DNA from: OMII01 sp947467385
GTDB lineage: Bacteria > Bdellovibrionota_C > UBA2361 > OMII01
Direction of reading: 5' to 3'
DNA: 64,000 bases
Assembly (NCBI GenBank): GCA_044360075.1
Contig: JBIKLA010000010.1
Coordinates: forward strand, 52,868-116,867
Shown piece by piece: positions 10,601 through 18,700 of this stretch (position 1 is its first letter; each line of letters begins with the position of its first letter). The translations under genes and the position numbers were made by a program. The notes under the pieces were generated by a model. It saw only the letters and a program-made list of their open reading frames with translations, made no database searches and was not told the DNA's origin.

Positions 10601-10904
10601 GCTCAAGCGCCGTGTTGAGAGCCGTCTGCCCGCCCATAGTCGGAAGGACAGCGTCGGGGCGCTCGATGCGAATGATCTCCTCAACGAAGTCGGCCGTTAT
10701 CGGCTCGATGTACGTGCGATCGGCGAACTCTGGATCGGTCATGATTGTGGCGGGATTTGAGTTTACGAGGATAACCTTGTACCCCTCCGCCTTGAGGGCC
10801 TTGATGGCCTGCGTTCCCGAATAGTCAAACTCGCACGCCTGGCCGATAACGATCGGGCCAGATCCTATGAGCAGTATCGACTTAATGTCAGTTCTCTTTG
10901 GCAT
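7689..10904 (-). CDS. carB: carbamoyl-phosphate synthase large subunit
   Basis: Makes carbamoyl phosphate from bicarbonate, ATP and ammonia delivered by CarA, feeding pyrimidine and arginine synthesis. Both ATP-grasp halves are present (each beginning with a KxxIxxGxGPxxIGQ-type segment, near residues 10 and 560), and a C-terminal MGS-like allosteric domain follows (about 940-1070). The length of 1071 aa is normal. The ATG at 10904 (MPKRTDIKSILL) is chosen over an upstream start at 10943 that would run into carA; GAGAGG lies just upstream. It is the last gene of the pyrR-pyrB-pyrC-carA-carB operon, 19 nt after carA. Confidence 0.97.
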   Translation of the reverse strand: MPKRTDIKSILLIGSGPIVIGQACEFDYSGTQAIKALKAEGYKVILVNSNPATIMTDPEFADRTYIEPITADFVEEIIRIERPDAVLPTMGGQTALNTALELEERGVFERYGCELIGAKVDAIKTAEDRELFRRAMDEIGLESARSMIATTISDAERASKALGYPLVLRPSRTLGGTGGGIVYGPDELHRKVAIALAASPNHEVLIEESLLGWKEIELEVMRDLKDNVVIVCGIENLDPMGVHTGDSITVAPIQTLTDKEYQLLRDASIKVMRRIGVDTGGSNVQFAINPKDGRIIVIEMNPRVSRSSALASKATGFPIAKIAAKLAVGYTLDEIPNDITKETPACFEPSIDYVVVKIPRFNFEKFPMADPSLGTQMKSVGEVLSFGGTFKEALQKAMCSMEMDSYGFDRAKLAKDMGRGELMEACGVPSPHRLWLVGEAFRAGASVRELFQASKIDPWFLGEIEEIIQAEEKLKGTKLSALSADELHELKGVGFSDRRIAALTGSREIEVRTRRKQFGIKPSFRKVDTCAAEFVANTPYLYSSYGGPSEAPPTDRKKVIILGAGPNRIGQGIEFDYCCVHASMALREDGYETIMVNCNPETVSTDYDTSDRLYFEPLTVESVMSIVEREQPYGVIVQFGGQTPLRISGELAALGVPVIGTSVESIDVAEDRERFSSLVARLKLQQPQYATARSTEEAVAAARKIGFPLMMRPSFVLGGRAMRVIYSEEEVLNYMQEGVEVSHDRPVLLDRFLDGAIEVDVDAVSDGKQVLIAGVMEHIEPAGIHSGDSSCCLPPQTLSAAVIDELKRQARLLASELKVVGLMNIQFAVVNGSDIYILEVNPRASRTVPFVSKATGVPWAKVASRLMAGKSLKEIGVKEVEPKGYVSVKASVFPFSKFPGVDTILGPEMKSTGEVMGLHANFGGAFAKSQFAASIKLPSEGAVFLSIKEEDKKELGAIAERLSKLGFSLVATKGTAEFLAQKGYAVEVVNKVRDGSPHVVDKLGLGELVLVLNTPEGWSKPVMDSKSIRMVANELRIPTYTTIAAAGAVSQALEMVKDRTFLQVRALQDYY

Positions 10905-10923
10905 ACCCTCTCTTCTCCTGCTT

Positions 10924-12132
10924 CTACGCTCCCTGCCCGGCACTGCCCGTTCCCGTCACGAGATCAAAGAACCTCTGGAAGAGGTAGCGGGAATCGTGCG
11001 GCCCCGGTGAGGCCTCCGGATGGTACTGTACCGAGAAGAGCTTGAGCTTTTTGCTCTCAAGCCCCTCGACCGTGCTGTCGTTCAGGTTGATGTGCGAGAC
11101 AAAAACATCCTTTGACAGACCCTCTCTGTGCACTGCGAAGCCGTGGTTCTGCACCGTGATCTCAACTTTCCCGGTGGTTTCGTCGCGCACCGGATGGTTG
11201 CCGCCGCGATGGCCGAACTTAAGCTTGTAGGTTTTTCCTCCCAGCGCCTGGCCAAGGATCTGGTGTCCAAGGCAGATGCCGAACATCGGAACCTTTCCTA
11301 GCAGCTCCTGTACGGGCTTCACGACATAGCCAAGCGTTGCAGGGTCACCCGGGCCATTTGAGAGGAAGAGCCCATCGGGCCGCAGCGCCAGGATCTCTTT
11401 TGAGCCTGTTCCTGCCGGCACAACCGTCACGCGGAAGCCAACGTCTATCAGGAGCCTAAGGATATTCGTCTTGATGCCGCAGTCGACCGCGACAACGTGC
11501 GGGCGTGCCACGAGCTGCTCCTGCGACAGCTTGCGCGAGTGGCCCTGCGCCAGGGTCCACGTCAGGGAATCCCACGTGTACACCTGCTTACACGCAACAG
11601 CCTTCACGTAGTCCTTGCCTTCCATTGAGCCCAGGCTCTTGGCACGATTCACGAGCTCTTCGGGCTTCACGCCCTCTCCGCCCGCCATAACCGCCATCTG
11701 CGAGCCGTTGTCGCGCAGGTGCGCGACGATCTCGCGCGTGTCGATCCCCTCAAGCCCCATGATGCCGCTGCGCCCCAGGTACTGGGACAGCGAGACCGTT
11801 GCGCGGAAGTTCGACGGAACCTTGTGCGCCGCCCTCACCACAAGCCCCTCGGTGTAGATCCGCGAGGACTCGACATCCTCCTCGTTGCAGCCCACGTTTC
11901 CGATGTGCGGATACGTAAAGCACATTATCTGGCCCGCATAGCTGGGGTCCGTTAGGATTTCCTGGTAGCCGTACATCGAGGTGTTAAACACCGCCTCGCC
12001 CTCAACGGGGTTGGAGGCTTCGCGAAGGGCGCCGAAGCACCTGCCCTTGAAAACCTTGCCGTCGGCAAGCGCAAGGTAACCCTCCTCGCCCCTCGCCTCC
12101 CTCACCTGCGCATGGCTCCTGTCACTCGTCAT
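10924..12132 (-). CDS. carA: carbamoyl-phosphate synthase small subunit
   Basis: Glutamine amidotransferase subunit that supplies ammonia to CarB. The N-terminal CPSase_sm_chain domain (FNTSMYGYQEILTDPSYAGQ) is followed by a class I glutaminase domain with the nucleophile Cys in FGICLGHQ and the catalytic His/Glu in QYHPEASPGP. The length of 402 aa is somewhat over the usual 370-390 because of an N-terminal extension of about 15 residues. AGGA sits at a suitable distance before the ATG. It lies in the pyr operon directly ahead of carB. Confidence 0.97.
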   Translation of the reverse strand: MTSDRSHAQVREARGEEGYLALADGKVFKGRCFGALREASNPVEGEAVFNTSMYGYQEILTDPSYAGQIMCFTYPHIGNVGCNEEDVESSRIYTEGLVVRAAHKVPSNFRATVSLSQYLGRSGIMGLEGIDTREIVAHLRDNGSQMAVMAGGEGVKPEELVNRAKSLGSMEGKDYVKAVACKQVYTWDSLTWTLAQGHSRKLSQEQLVARPHVVAVDCGIKTNILRLLIDVGFRVTVVPAGTGSKEILALRPDGLFLSNGPGDPATLGYVVKPVQELLGKVPMFGICLGHQILGQALGGKTYKLKFGHRGGNHPVRDETTGKVEITVQNHGFAVHREGLSKDVFVSHINLNDSTVEGLESKKLKLFSVQYHPEASPGPHDSRYLFQRFFDLVTGTGSAGQGA

Positions 12133-12150
12133 AACGAATCCTGGTTCCGA

Positions 12151-13479
12151 TTACCTCTCGTCCTCAACCCACTCGGACGCAAGCGTGCCGTCCCGCACCA
12201 CTCGCCGCCCTGCAACGATCACGTTGGTTGCCTTCCCCATAAGCTCTCGCCCCACGAAGGGGCTGTTTTTTGACTTCGATCGCACATCCGCGGCCTCGAA
12301 CACCCAGCGCTCGGTCGGATTGAGCACCGTGATATCCGCGTCGCTCCCAACCCGCAGCGTGCCCGACGAGAGACCAAAGGATCTGGCTGGGCCATGGCAC
12401 AAAAGCTCGACCATGCGCCGCCGCGAAACCTTCCCGGCTGAGCACAGCTCCACAAAGAGCGGCAGAGAGGTCTGAAGCCCAAGGATGCCGACCGTCGCGC
12501 GCGAAAACTCAACGAGCTTGCTGTCCCGATCATGTGGCGCGTGGTCGCTGGCGATCGCGTCTACCGTGCCGTCCTCAATCCCCTTGTAGAGCCCCTCGAT
12601 ATCCTCATTCGGCTTAAGCGGGGGCATCATCTTAAAATGTGTGTCGTATCCACACACGCACGACTCGTCCAGCACGAGGTGGTGCGGGGCGACCTCACAC
12701 GTAACGCTGATGCCGTCGTTCTTCGCCCTGCGGATGAGCTCGATGCCGCGGGCCGTCGACACGTGGCAGATGTGAACCTTGCCCTTCGTGAAGCGCGCAA
12801 GCTCGATGTCGCGCGCAATCATAACGTCCTCTGCGACGCCCGGAAATCCCTTCAGCCCCAGCTTCAGCGAGAGCGGCGACTCGTTCATGCTGCCACCACA
12901 GCTAAGGTTTCTGTCCTCCTCGTGGCACGAGAGCGGAAGCCCCAACATCAGGCACCACTCAAGCGCCCGGCGCATGAGCCCCGCGTCCACAACCGGATCG
13001 CCGTCGTCAGAGAATGCGACGCATCCGGCTTTTGCAAGCTCATTGTAGGGGGCGAGCTGCTTGCCCTTGCGCTCCATCGAGATCGCCCCTATCGGAAGCA
13101 CCCGGGCTGCGCCCGCGGCCTTGGCCTTCTCAATGATAAATCTCGTGACCTCAGCCGAGTCGTTGGCCGGCTTGGTGTTGGGCATGCAGCAGATGCTCGT
13201 GAAGCCGCCGAGAACGGCCGCCTCAGCGCCGGTTTGGACCGTCTCCTTCCACTCCTCGCCCGGCTCGCGCAGGTGCACATGCAGGTCCACACAACCTGGG
13301 ATAACCCACTGGCCCTTCGCGTCGATGCGCTCAGCGTCAGCATGCCCCTTGAGGACTCCCGGCTTCTCAATCGCCGCAACCCTTCCGTGCTCAACGAGAA
13401 GATCAAACTCGCCATCACGATCTGTCGCCGCATCGATAACGGTTCCACCATGGATGACGATCGGACGGGCGCTGCTCAT
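12151..13479 (-). CDS. pyrC: dihydroorotase
   Basis: Zinc amidohydrolase that closes carbamoyl-aspartate to dihydroorotate, the third step of pyrimidine synthesis. The metal motif DLHVHLREPG lies near residue 65, further His ligands are in CHVSTARG and APHHL, and the late ASDHAPH motif is present. The 442-residue length and the motif set fit the class I (PyrC/AllB-like) dihydroorotases found with PyrB in many bacteria. The start codon overlaps the pyrB stop (ATGA), so the two are probably translationally coupled. Confidence 0.95.
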   Translation of the reverse strand: MSSARPIVIHGGTVIDAATDRDGEFDLLVEHGRVAAIEKPGVLKGHADAERIDAKGQWVIPGCVDLHVHLREPGEEWKETVQTGAEAAVLGGFTSICCMPNTKPANDSAEVTRFIIEKAKAAGAARVLPIGAISMERKGKQLAPYNELAKAGCVAFSDDGDPVVDAGLMRRALEWCLMLGLPLSCHEEDRNLSCGGSMNESPLSLKLGLKGFPGVAEDVMIARDIELARFTKGKVHICHVSTARGIELIRRAKNDGISVTCEVAPHHLVLDESCVCGYDTHFKMMPPLKPNEDIEGLYKGIEDGTVDAIASDHAPHDRDSKLVEFSRATVGILGLQTSLPLFVELCSAGKVSRRRMVELLCHGPARSFGLSSGTLRVGSDADITVLNPTERWVFEAADVRSKSKNSPFVGRELMGKATNVIVAGRRVVRDGTLASEWVEDER

Positions 13480-14438
13480 CGCTCTAGCTCCTCATGCGGC
13501 TCTGCTGTTCGCGCCAGCAGATAGAGCACGGCCATACGCACCGCCACTCCGTTGTTTACCTGGCGGCGGATGAGGGAACGGGGCCCATCCGCAACGTCGC
13601 CTGAGATCTCAGTGCCCCGATTCATAGGGCCGGGATGCAAGACGACGCTACCCGGGCAGCAGCGCGCCAGAAGCGGCTCGGACACACAGTACTCCTTGCT
13701 ATATTCGTCGAGGTTAGGAATGAAGTGCTCGTCTTGGCGCTCAAGCTGCATGCGCAGGGCGACGACAACATCGAGTCCGTCGAGCCCCTCTGAGAGATTA
13801 TGCACGACCCGGACGCTCTTGCTGCCGAAACTTGCGACGAAGTCCGGCGGCACAAGCGTCGAGGGCCCGATCAGGCGAACCTCATTACCGAGCGCGATGT
13901 GAGCCCAGACATTGCTGCGCGCGACGCGCGAGTGCCGAACATCGCCAACGAACCCCACCTTAAGCCCCTCTATGCCACGCCCCTTCTCGGCGAAGTGCTG
14001 CCGCAACGTGAGAAGATCGAGCAGCGCCTGGGTCGGATGCTCGTGCGCGCCGTCTCCGGCGTTCACGACTGACGCCCGAGAGAGATAGCGCGCTGCGAAG
14101 TGCGGCGCGCCGCTCTCTGAGTGCCGCATGACAAGGATGTCTGGATTCATCGACTCAAGGGTGCGCACCGTGTCGAGCAGGGTCTCGCCCTTCTTGACGG
14201 AGCTTGAGCTGGCGCTGACGTTAATGGTGTCCGCCGAGAGGCGCTTTCCTGCAATGTCGAAGCTGGCAAGGGTGCGAGTGGATGGCTCGAAGAAGATGTT
14301 GACGACCGTTTTTCCGCGAAGGGTTGGGACTTTTTTAATGTCCCGCTCCGATACCTCCACAAATGAATGTGCTGTGTCGAGGTACCGATTTATTTCACTC
14401 TTCGAAAGCCCTTCAATTCCCAACAAGTGGTCGACCAT
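13476..14438 (-). CDS. pyrB: aspartate carbamoyltransferase catalytic subunit
   Basis: Condenses carbamoyl phosphate and aspartate to carbamoyl-aspartate. FFEPSTRT (carbamoyl-phosphate site), the DGAHEHPTQALLD segment and HPGPMNRG are all present in a protein of about 320 aa. The ATG at 14438 gives MVDHLLGIEG, close to the normal N-terminus; a frame extension to a TTG at 14492 reads into a structured leader and is not preferred. No PyrI regulatory subunit follows, so control probably depends on PyrR and the dihydroorotase partner rather than on a PyrI-type holoenzyme. Confidence 0.96.
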   Translation of the reverse strand: MVDHLLGIEGLSKSEINRYLDTAHSFVEVSERDIKKVPTLRGKTVVNIFFEPSTRTLASFDIAGKRLSADTINVSASSSSVKKGETLLDTVRTLESMNPDILVMRHSESGAPHFAARYLSRASVVNAGDGAHEHPTQALLDLLTLRQHFAEKGRGIEGLKVGFVGDVRHSRVARSNVWAHIALGNEVRLIGPSTLVPPDFVASFGSKSVRVVHNLSEGLDGLDVVVALRMQLERQDEHFIPNLDEYSKEYCVSEPLLARCCPGSVVLHPGPMNRGTEISGDVADGPRSLIRRQVNNGVAVRMAVLYLLARTAEPHEELER

Positions 14439-14597
14439 CGAGTGGAAAGTAAACAACGGGAGCCGAAACTTTACAAGGGTTTGGCATCCCAAAACTTGGG
14501 CTCACGAGAGCTTTTTTGGGCCCCCTGCCCGGGCTGGAGTGCCAACGGCGTTTAGGCACGATTCAGAACGGGCACGGGCCCCCGAAAGGAGCCTCTC
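14439..14597 (-). promoter_or_regulatory. structured leader between pyrR and pyrB, possible PyrR-linked attenuator
   Basis: A 159-nt gap inside an otherwise tightly packed operon. Read on the minus strand it contains several potential hairpins: GTGCC/GGCAC around 14540-14560, and an outer CCCAAAA/TTTTGGG pair enclosing GCTC-TCGT-GAGC at about 14487-14520. PyrR controls pyr operons in many bacteria by RNA binding at such sites. I do not see a clear match to the Bacillus binding loop or a run of U after a stem, so the regulatory role is an inference from position. Confidence 0.35.
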
Positions 14598-15167
14598 CTA
14601 GCGGTCTTCCCGCTCAATAAGGTATGCCCCGTCGCGGTATCCCATCTCGCTCAAGCGCACGCGCACAAGCTGCGAACGCTGACTCGGAACCACCCTTCCG
14701 ACATAATCGGCTTGGATAGGAAGCTCGCGGTACCCCCGGTCGACGAGCGCCGCCAGCTCAACGCGGCGCGGCCGTCCGAAGTCGATAATCGCGTCAAGCG
14801 CTGAGCGAATCGTGCGGCCCGTGAAGAGCACGTCATCCACAAGCACAATGCGCGAACCAGCTATCCTAAACGGCAGGTCAGTGCCGCGCAGCGTAGGCTG
14901 AGACTGCGCGCTCGAAAGATCGTCCCGGTACAGCGTGATGTCGATAACGCCGTACGCAACCTCGATCTTCTCAATGCGCTGAATCTCCTCCTGGAGCCGC
15001 TTACCGAGGTACTCGCCACCCGTGCGAATACCCACGATGGCGAGGTTCTTGAGGTCCCGATCCTTTTCGACGATCTCAAAGCTCATGCGGGAGATGGCAC
15101 GGGCGATCGTGTCCTCGTCCATTACCAGCTGCCACTCACGGGGTACCGGCTTGTACTGTTTGTTCAT
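14598..15167 (-). CDS. pyrR: PyrR, pyrimidine operon regulator / uracil phosphoribosyltransferase
   Basis: PRPP-binding protein that senses UMP/PRPP and regulates pyr mRNA, often with weak uracil phosphoribosyltransferase activity. The phosphoribosyltransferase signature IVLVDDVLFTGRTIRSALDA is intact, and GIRTGGEYLGKRL near residue 50 and the DRGYRELPI segment are typical of PyrR. The length of 189 aa fits. The ATG at 15167 has AAGGAAG about six bases upstream and is preferred over one six codons earlier. It sits ahead of pyrB, which argues that it autoregulates the operon. Confidence 0.94.
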   Translation of the reverse strand: MNKQYKPVPREWQLVMDEDTIARAISRMSFEIVEKDRDLKNLAIVGIRTGGEYLGKRLQEEIQRIEKIEVAYGVIDITLYRDDLSSAQSQPTLRGTDLPFRIAGSRIVLVDDVLFTGRTIRSALDAIIDFGRPRRVELAALVDRGYRELPIQADYVGRVVPSQRSQLVRVRLSEMGYRDGAYLIEREDR

Positions 15168-15186
15168 ACGGCTTCCTTCTCGCAAA

Positions 15187-15585
15187 TTACCTTATCTTGC
15201 CCTTGGCGGACGCATCAAAATCGAGGCTTCGAAGGGTAATCTCCTTCCCAAATAGGGAGACCCGCAAGCCCTCAGTATAATGAAGAGAGACCATTATTGT
15301 ATCACCGTCGCGGGCGACCTGCAGATCCCTCTCTCCACAGCTAATGCCGTGGCGGCGTATGACCGACATAAGAGACCTTCGTATCTCTTCGTCGGTCTCG
15401 ATGGCCGCCGAAGCTATCGCCCGGCGCATGTGGTTCTGGAGATCAAAATAGTAGTAGTAGAGCGGCACTAGCCGGCATACCAGGAAGCCAGCGACCAGCG
15501 AAACGACCACCGCCACGACCGTCACCAGCATGCTCTTGCCCTGCACCCATCCGTCTGCGCCCTTTTTTGCCCCCTTTTCGGCCAT
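15187..15585 (-). CDS. small single-pass membrane protein
   Basis: A 132-residue protein with a charged cytoplasmic N-terminus, one membrane helix (about residues 20-42, VTVVAVVVSLVAGFLVCRLV) and a domain of about 85 residues outside the membrane. Its general plan resembles DUF4845-type proteins of Gram-negative bacteria, but this is a resemblance by eye only. It ends 19 nt before pyrR and has the same orientation, so it may be the first gene of the pyr transcript; a link to pyrimidine synthesis is not implied. Confidence 0.7.
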   Translation of the reverse strand: MAEKGAKKGADGWVQGKSMLVTVVAVVVSLVAGFLVCRLVPLYYYYFDLQNHMRRAIASAAIETDEEIRRSLMSVIRRHGISCGERDLQVARDGDTIMVSLHYTEGLRVSLFGKEITLRSLDFDASAKGKIR

Positions 15586-15665
15586 ACCCGTTTTCTAGCA
15601 ATCAAACCCCAGTTTAAGCCAGAGCCTTTCTAATCAGGCTTTCCATCCAACCGGCATAGGGTAGC

Positions 15666-15965
15666 ATGCAGGACATGCCCGCCCCGAAAAGAATGACCGC
15701 CTACCGCGCAAGTGCCCTCATGCTCATCCTGCTGGGAGTTGGAAACTTCGCCGTCGGGCTCAGCCGCTACAACTATTACGATACCGAGTTTACGACACTC
15801 TCGGCAGCCATTAAGGACCCTACCTACAAGGACACCCTGCACCTCAAACGCCTGCGCTCGCGGGCGGATTTCTACCAGCTCGTTAAGCTCGGGGGGATGG
15901 GCTTCCTTGCGGTTGCGGGGGTTATTCTCGTGTTTGAATGGCTATCCCGGCGCAAAAGCGAGTAG
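15666..15965 (+). CDS. small two-pass membrane protein, hypothetical
   Basis: A 99-residue protein with two hydrophobic helices (about residues 15-33 and 73-92) separated by a polar segment that starts YNYYDTEFTTL. No family is recognised. It is transcribed away from the pyr operon, with 80 nt between the divergent starts. An ATG at 15666 is used; internal ATGs at codons 4 and 10 are alternatives. Confidence 0.6.
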   Translation: MQDMPAPKRMTAYRASALMLILLGVGNFAVGLSRYNYYDTEFTTLSAAIKDPTYKDTLHLKRLRSRADFYQLVKLGGMGFLAVAGVILVFEWLSRRKSE

Positions 15966-16025
15966 CCCCACCCTCAGCTTCGCAACAAATGCAACAAAAC
16001 GATCGGCCGGAAGGGCACAATAGCC

Positions 16026-17132
16026 GTGACTCAAGACGCGGGGCCCGGTCTGGTTGAGAACTGGCCGCAGAGTGGCTATAAAACTGCTTGTATGGTCAGC
16101 TCCGCCCCAATCTTTGTTATCGGATCCTACCGATCAGCCACCAGCGCGACCACCTGGGCCATCGGCCAGCACCCCAACATATTTCCCCTTGAGGAGACGA
16201 ATTTCATCTCGCGCATGTCGGTCGACCTGGCGATTCAACACAAGATGGGCTCAGCGCGTGGCTCGCGTACGTTTCTGAGTAGCGCCCGAATCTCGCGCCG
16301 CGACTACTATCGGCATTTTGGCTGTGCTCTGGACAAGCTTATTCTCGATTCTCGGCAGGCTCTCGTTGCGCAGGCCAAAGAGGAATCGACTCGGTCCGGT
16401 TCCACGAGCCAGAACGTTAAGCTGGAGGTCTCTGCTGAAGCGCCCAAGAACCGCTGGATAGACGGAACCCCTGAAAACAGCCACGTCGTCCTCCCGCTGC
16501 TCCTCATGTACCCTAACGCCAAGTTCCTCTTCATTTTGCGAGATCCACGAGAGGTTGCCCGCTCGCTTGCGCACTTCGAGTCTATCGGCGGCGGAACATA
16601 TTCGGAGCAGGAATCGTACAACCTGTGGATTCATCTGGTGCGATCGTGCGCTCTCGCCGAGCGTGCGTTCGGCAGCTCGGTAGTGCTTCGGGTGCGGTAT
16701 GAGGACATTAAGGAAAATCCGGCAGATGTCCTGCGGCGCTGCCTAGAGTTTGTAGGCGAGCCGTTTTGTGAGGCGTGCCTCAATCCGTTCCGAGAGCGAA
16801 TCAACGCGAGCGCCATCCCGGCCAACGCAGGGCTGCAGGGGGGAGTCGGCACCCCGAAATACCTAACAGAGGCGGTTGCGCTCTACGAGAGCATTGCCTC
16901 GGGCGATTTCGAACGCACTCACACCCCCTTCAAGGCCTACCGCACGCTCGCCGAGGCGTTCGTCTGCTATCGAAAAACATTTGAGTTCGCCGAAATCCGG
17001 GCGCTTTCGCGGAAGAATCGCTACCTCAGCACTAAGCTGCGACAAGCCAACGCACGCATTGAAGCCCGCCTGGGCTCGCTCGTGCGCCGCGTCCGGCGAG
17101 TATTTCGCCGTTCAGGCGCTGGACATCGCTAG
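16026..17132 (+). CDS. sulfotransferase family protein
   Basis: Probably transfers sulfate from PAPS to a sugar, lipid or other acceptor. The 5'-phosphosulfate loop is seen as IGSYRSATSATTWAI near residues 31-45 and the 3'-phosphate-binding segment as RDPREVARSLAHF near residue 178. The C-terminal 60 residues are basic (RRVRRVFRR). The GTG at 16026 has GGAAGGG upstream at a rather long spacing; an ATG at 16092 would remove 22 residues and still keep the whole fold. The acceptor cannot be told from the sequence, and no sulfate-activation genes are nearby. Confidence 0.78.
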   Translation: MTQDAGPGLVENWPQSGYKTACMVSSAPIFVIGSYRSATSATTWAIGQHPNIFPLEETNFISRMSVDLAIQHKMGSARGSRTFLSSARISRRDYYRHFGCALDKLILDSRQALVAQAKEESTRSGSTSQNVKLEVSAEAPKNRWIDGTPENSHVVLPLLLMYPNAKFLFILRDPREVARSLAHFESIGGGTYSEQESYNLWIHLVRSCALAERAFGSSVVLRVRYEDIKENPADVLRRCLEFVGEPFCEACLNPFRERINASAIPANAGLQGGVGTPKYLTEAVALYESIASGDFERTHTPFKAYRTLAEAFVCYRKTFEFAEIRALSRKNRYLSTKLRQANARIEARLGSLVRRVRRVFRRSGAGHR

Positions 17133-17190
17133 GACAGAACGGAAGTGCCCAGAACAGGGGCATGGTCCTCACGGCGACAGTATGCCCAGG

Positions 17191-17859
17191 CTAGGATTCC
17201 TCCAGCACCTCCCTAACGCGCAGAATATCATCATCAACCCCATACTTCTTAAGGATTGCGTTGACCTTGGCAGAGGGGAAGAGATCCTCGATCTTGTCGA
17301 TGTCCTCACGAATGACCTGCTGCGGCAACTTGCCCAGGAATATCTCGCTTGCGAGCACCAGCGACACGAATGACCACACCGCTAGAAACACCGCTGCCCG
17401 GAAGAACCGAATGAGCGCCAGGGACATGCTGAGCATCGACGCGCACAGAAGCACCATACCCGCAGTTCCCTTCCACCCCGGCACGTACGTGCTGAGAACC
17501 ACCGGATTGCCAAGGAGAAGCCCCACGACCGCAAGGGCGGCGGCCAAGAGGAGCACATAGGCGCACTTGATCAGCCCAAAATTCTGCAGCGCCGACGACG
17601 CCAGTGGGCGCACAACAACCCAGCCTACTGCGAGGCTCATGAGGACGAGCCATCCCGCGCCGATAAGGTAGTGCGGATTCCTGTGTGTGAGCTCCTGCGA
17701 GAAAGGAAGGTCGACAAACGGCAGCGCGAGCGGCATGCATGCCGCCAAAATCGTTCCGAGGAGAGAGAGCTTGAGGAACTTGCTCACCAGCATCGAGCCG
17801 GTGATCATGGCTATTGGAAGCGCGATTGTGAGCCAGGACTGCGAAAGTGCATCCATCAT
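17191..17859 (-). CDS. multi-pass membrane protein, hypothetical
   Basis: A 222-residue protein with five or six hydrophobic helices and a soluble acidic C-terminal tail of about 45 residues (from LPQQVIREDIDKIEDLF). The arrangement is reminiscent of CvpA-like proteins, but I see no motif that would secure that. It converges on the sulfotransferase gene and has no close partner on its own strand. The function is unknown. Confidence 0.7.
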   Translation of the reverse strand: MMDALSQSWLTIALPIAMITGSMLVSKFLKLSLLGTILAACMPLALPFVDLPFSQELTHRNPHYLIGAGWLVLMSLAVGWVVVRPLASSALQNFGLIKCAYVLLLAAALAVVGLLLGNPVVLSTYVPGWKGTAGMVLLCASMLSMSLALIRFFRAAVFLAVWSFVSLVLASEIFLGKLPQQVIREDIDKIEDLFPSAKVNAILKKYGVDDDILRVREVLEES

Positions 17860-18105
17860 GTGGAATTAGTCTCCCTGTAAGAGGACCAACCGTGTCCTGT
17901 ACCGCTCCTGCACTTCAACCACGTAAGAAGTAGGATGCGGCTGCAGGCCAAAGGAGGCGGGCTCAGCAAGAAAAACTTCTGCGGAGCAACAGCCACAAAA
18001 CTGCCTGAAAACACTAGCGATCAAACGCAGTTGCGGCGGCTGAAATGAGCCAAGATTCCGGCACCCGCGCCGAGCCCCAAAAATGCGCCTGATGCGGCGC
18101 TGCCG

Positions 18106-18318
18106 CTAAGGCTGCGATAGTTTGGAGACATCAAGCTGAGCGCGCTCGACATCGGGAGAAAGGAGCCGCGGAGCAGCGTACTGCACCCGCTGATCGAGGA
18201 TGTAGCCGACCGTTAAGCCCGTCATGAGGGCCACAGAGATGACAATAACGAGCGCGCGAACCGAAAAAGGAACTATGTGCGACTCTTTAACGGAAGTGTG
18301 TGCTGCGCTACGATGCAT
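18106..18318 (-). CDS. small single-pass membrane protein, hypothetical
   Basis: A 70-residue product with one membrane helix (about residues 19-44, rich in Val, Ile and Leu) and a short polar tail. It begins nine nt after the stop of the upstream receiver-like gene and is probably on the same transcript. No family is recognised, and the small size keeps confidence moderate. The gap on its other side (17860-18105) shows nothing. Confidence 0.5.
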   Translation of the reverse strand: MHRSAAHTSVKESHIVPFSVRALVIVISVALMTGLTVGYILDQRVQYAAPRLLSPDVERAQLDVSKLSQP

Positions 18319-18327
18319 GCCGAGATT

Positions 18328-18687
18328 CTACAGGGCAGCCAGAAGTTCCGGCAATACCCTAACAAACTTGGAGCGGGGCATAACTTCGCCCAGTCCCATA
18401 TGATTGGCTTTTTCCGCAGTATCTACATGCACATGCGAGAAAAAACTAACCACCATCCAGTCCTGAGACATAAGCTCCTTGGCCGCCGTAGCTAGGGTTT
18501 CAAGCGCGATCGGGGCCTTTTCTAGGTCAACAATCAAAAGACCCGAAAGCCCGATAGTGAGGCGCGCCTGATCGAGCACCGCCTGCGATCGTGCCACGAG
18601 GATCTCCTTGCTGCAGCTAGCTGCGGCCTCCTTAATCTTCGAGATGAAGAAGAGATCCGAGGAAACAAGCACGGCTCGGGCGCCCAT
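18328..18687 (-). CDS. receiver-like single-domain protein
   Basis: A 119-residue protein that looks like a stand-alone response-regulator receiver fold: VLVSSDLFF at the first strand, a candidate phospho-acceptor Asp in LLIVDLEKAP near residue 54, a Ser in VVSFFSHV near residue 83, and Lys in MPRSKFV near residue 106. Only one of the two usual N-terminal acidic residues is clear, so it may be a pseudo-receiver. It lies 13 nt after the NtrC-type regulator gene and may act with it. No histidine kinase is close by. Confidence 0.6.
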   Translation of the reverse strand: MGARAVLVSSDLFFISKIKEAAASCSKEILVARSQAVLDQARLTIGLSGLLIVDLEKAPIALETLATAAKELMSQDWMVVSFFSHVHVDTAEKANHMGLGEVMPRSKFVRVLPELLAAL

Positions 18688-18700
18688 AAGTTATCCTGCG

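Noticed and set aside
12532..13524. 330-codon plus-strand open frame opposite pyrC
   Set aside because: Shadow of a well-defined dihydroorotase gene; basic, motif-free product.
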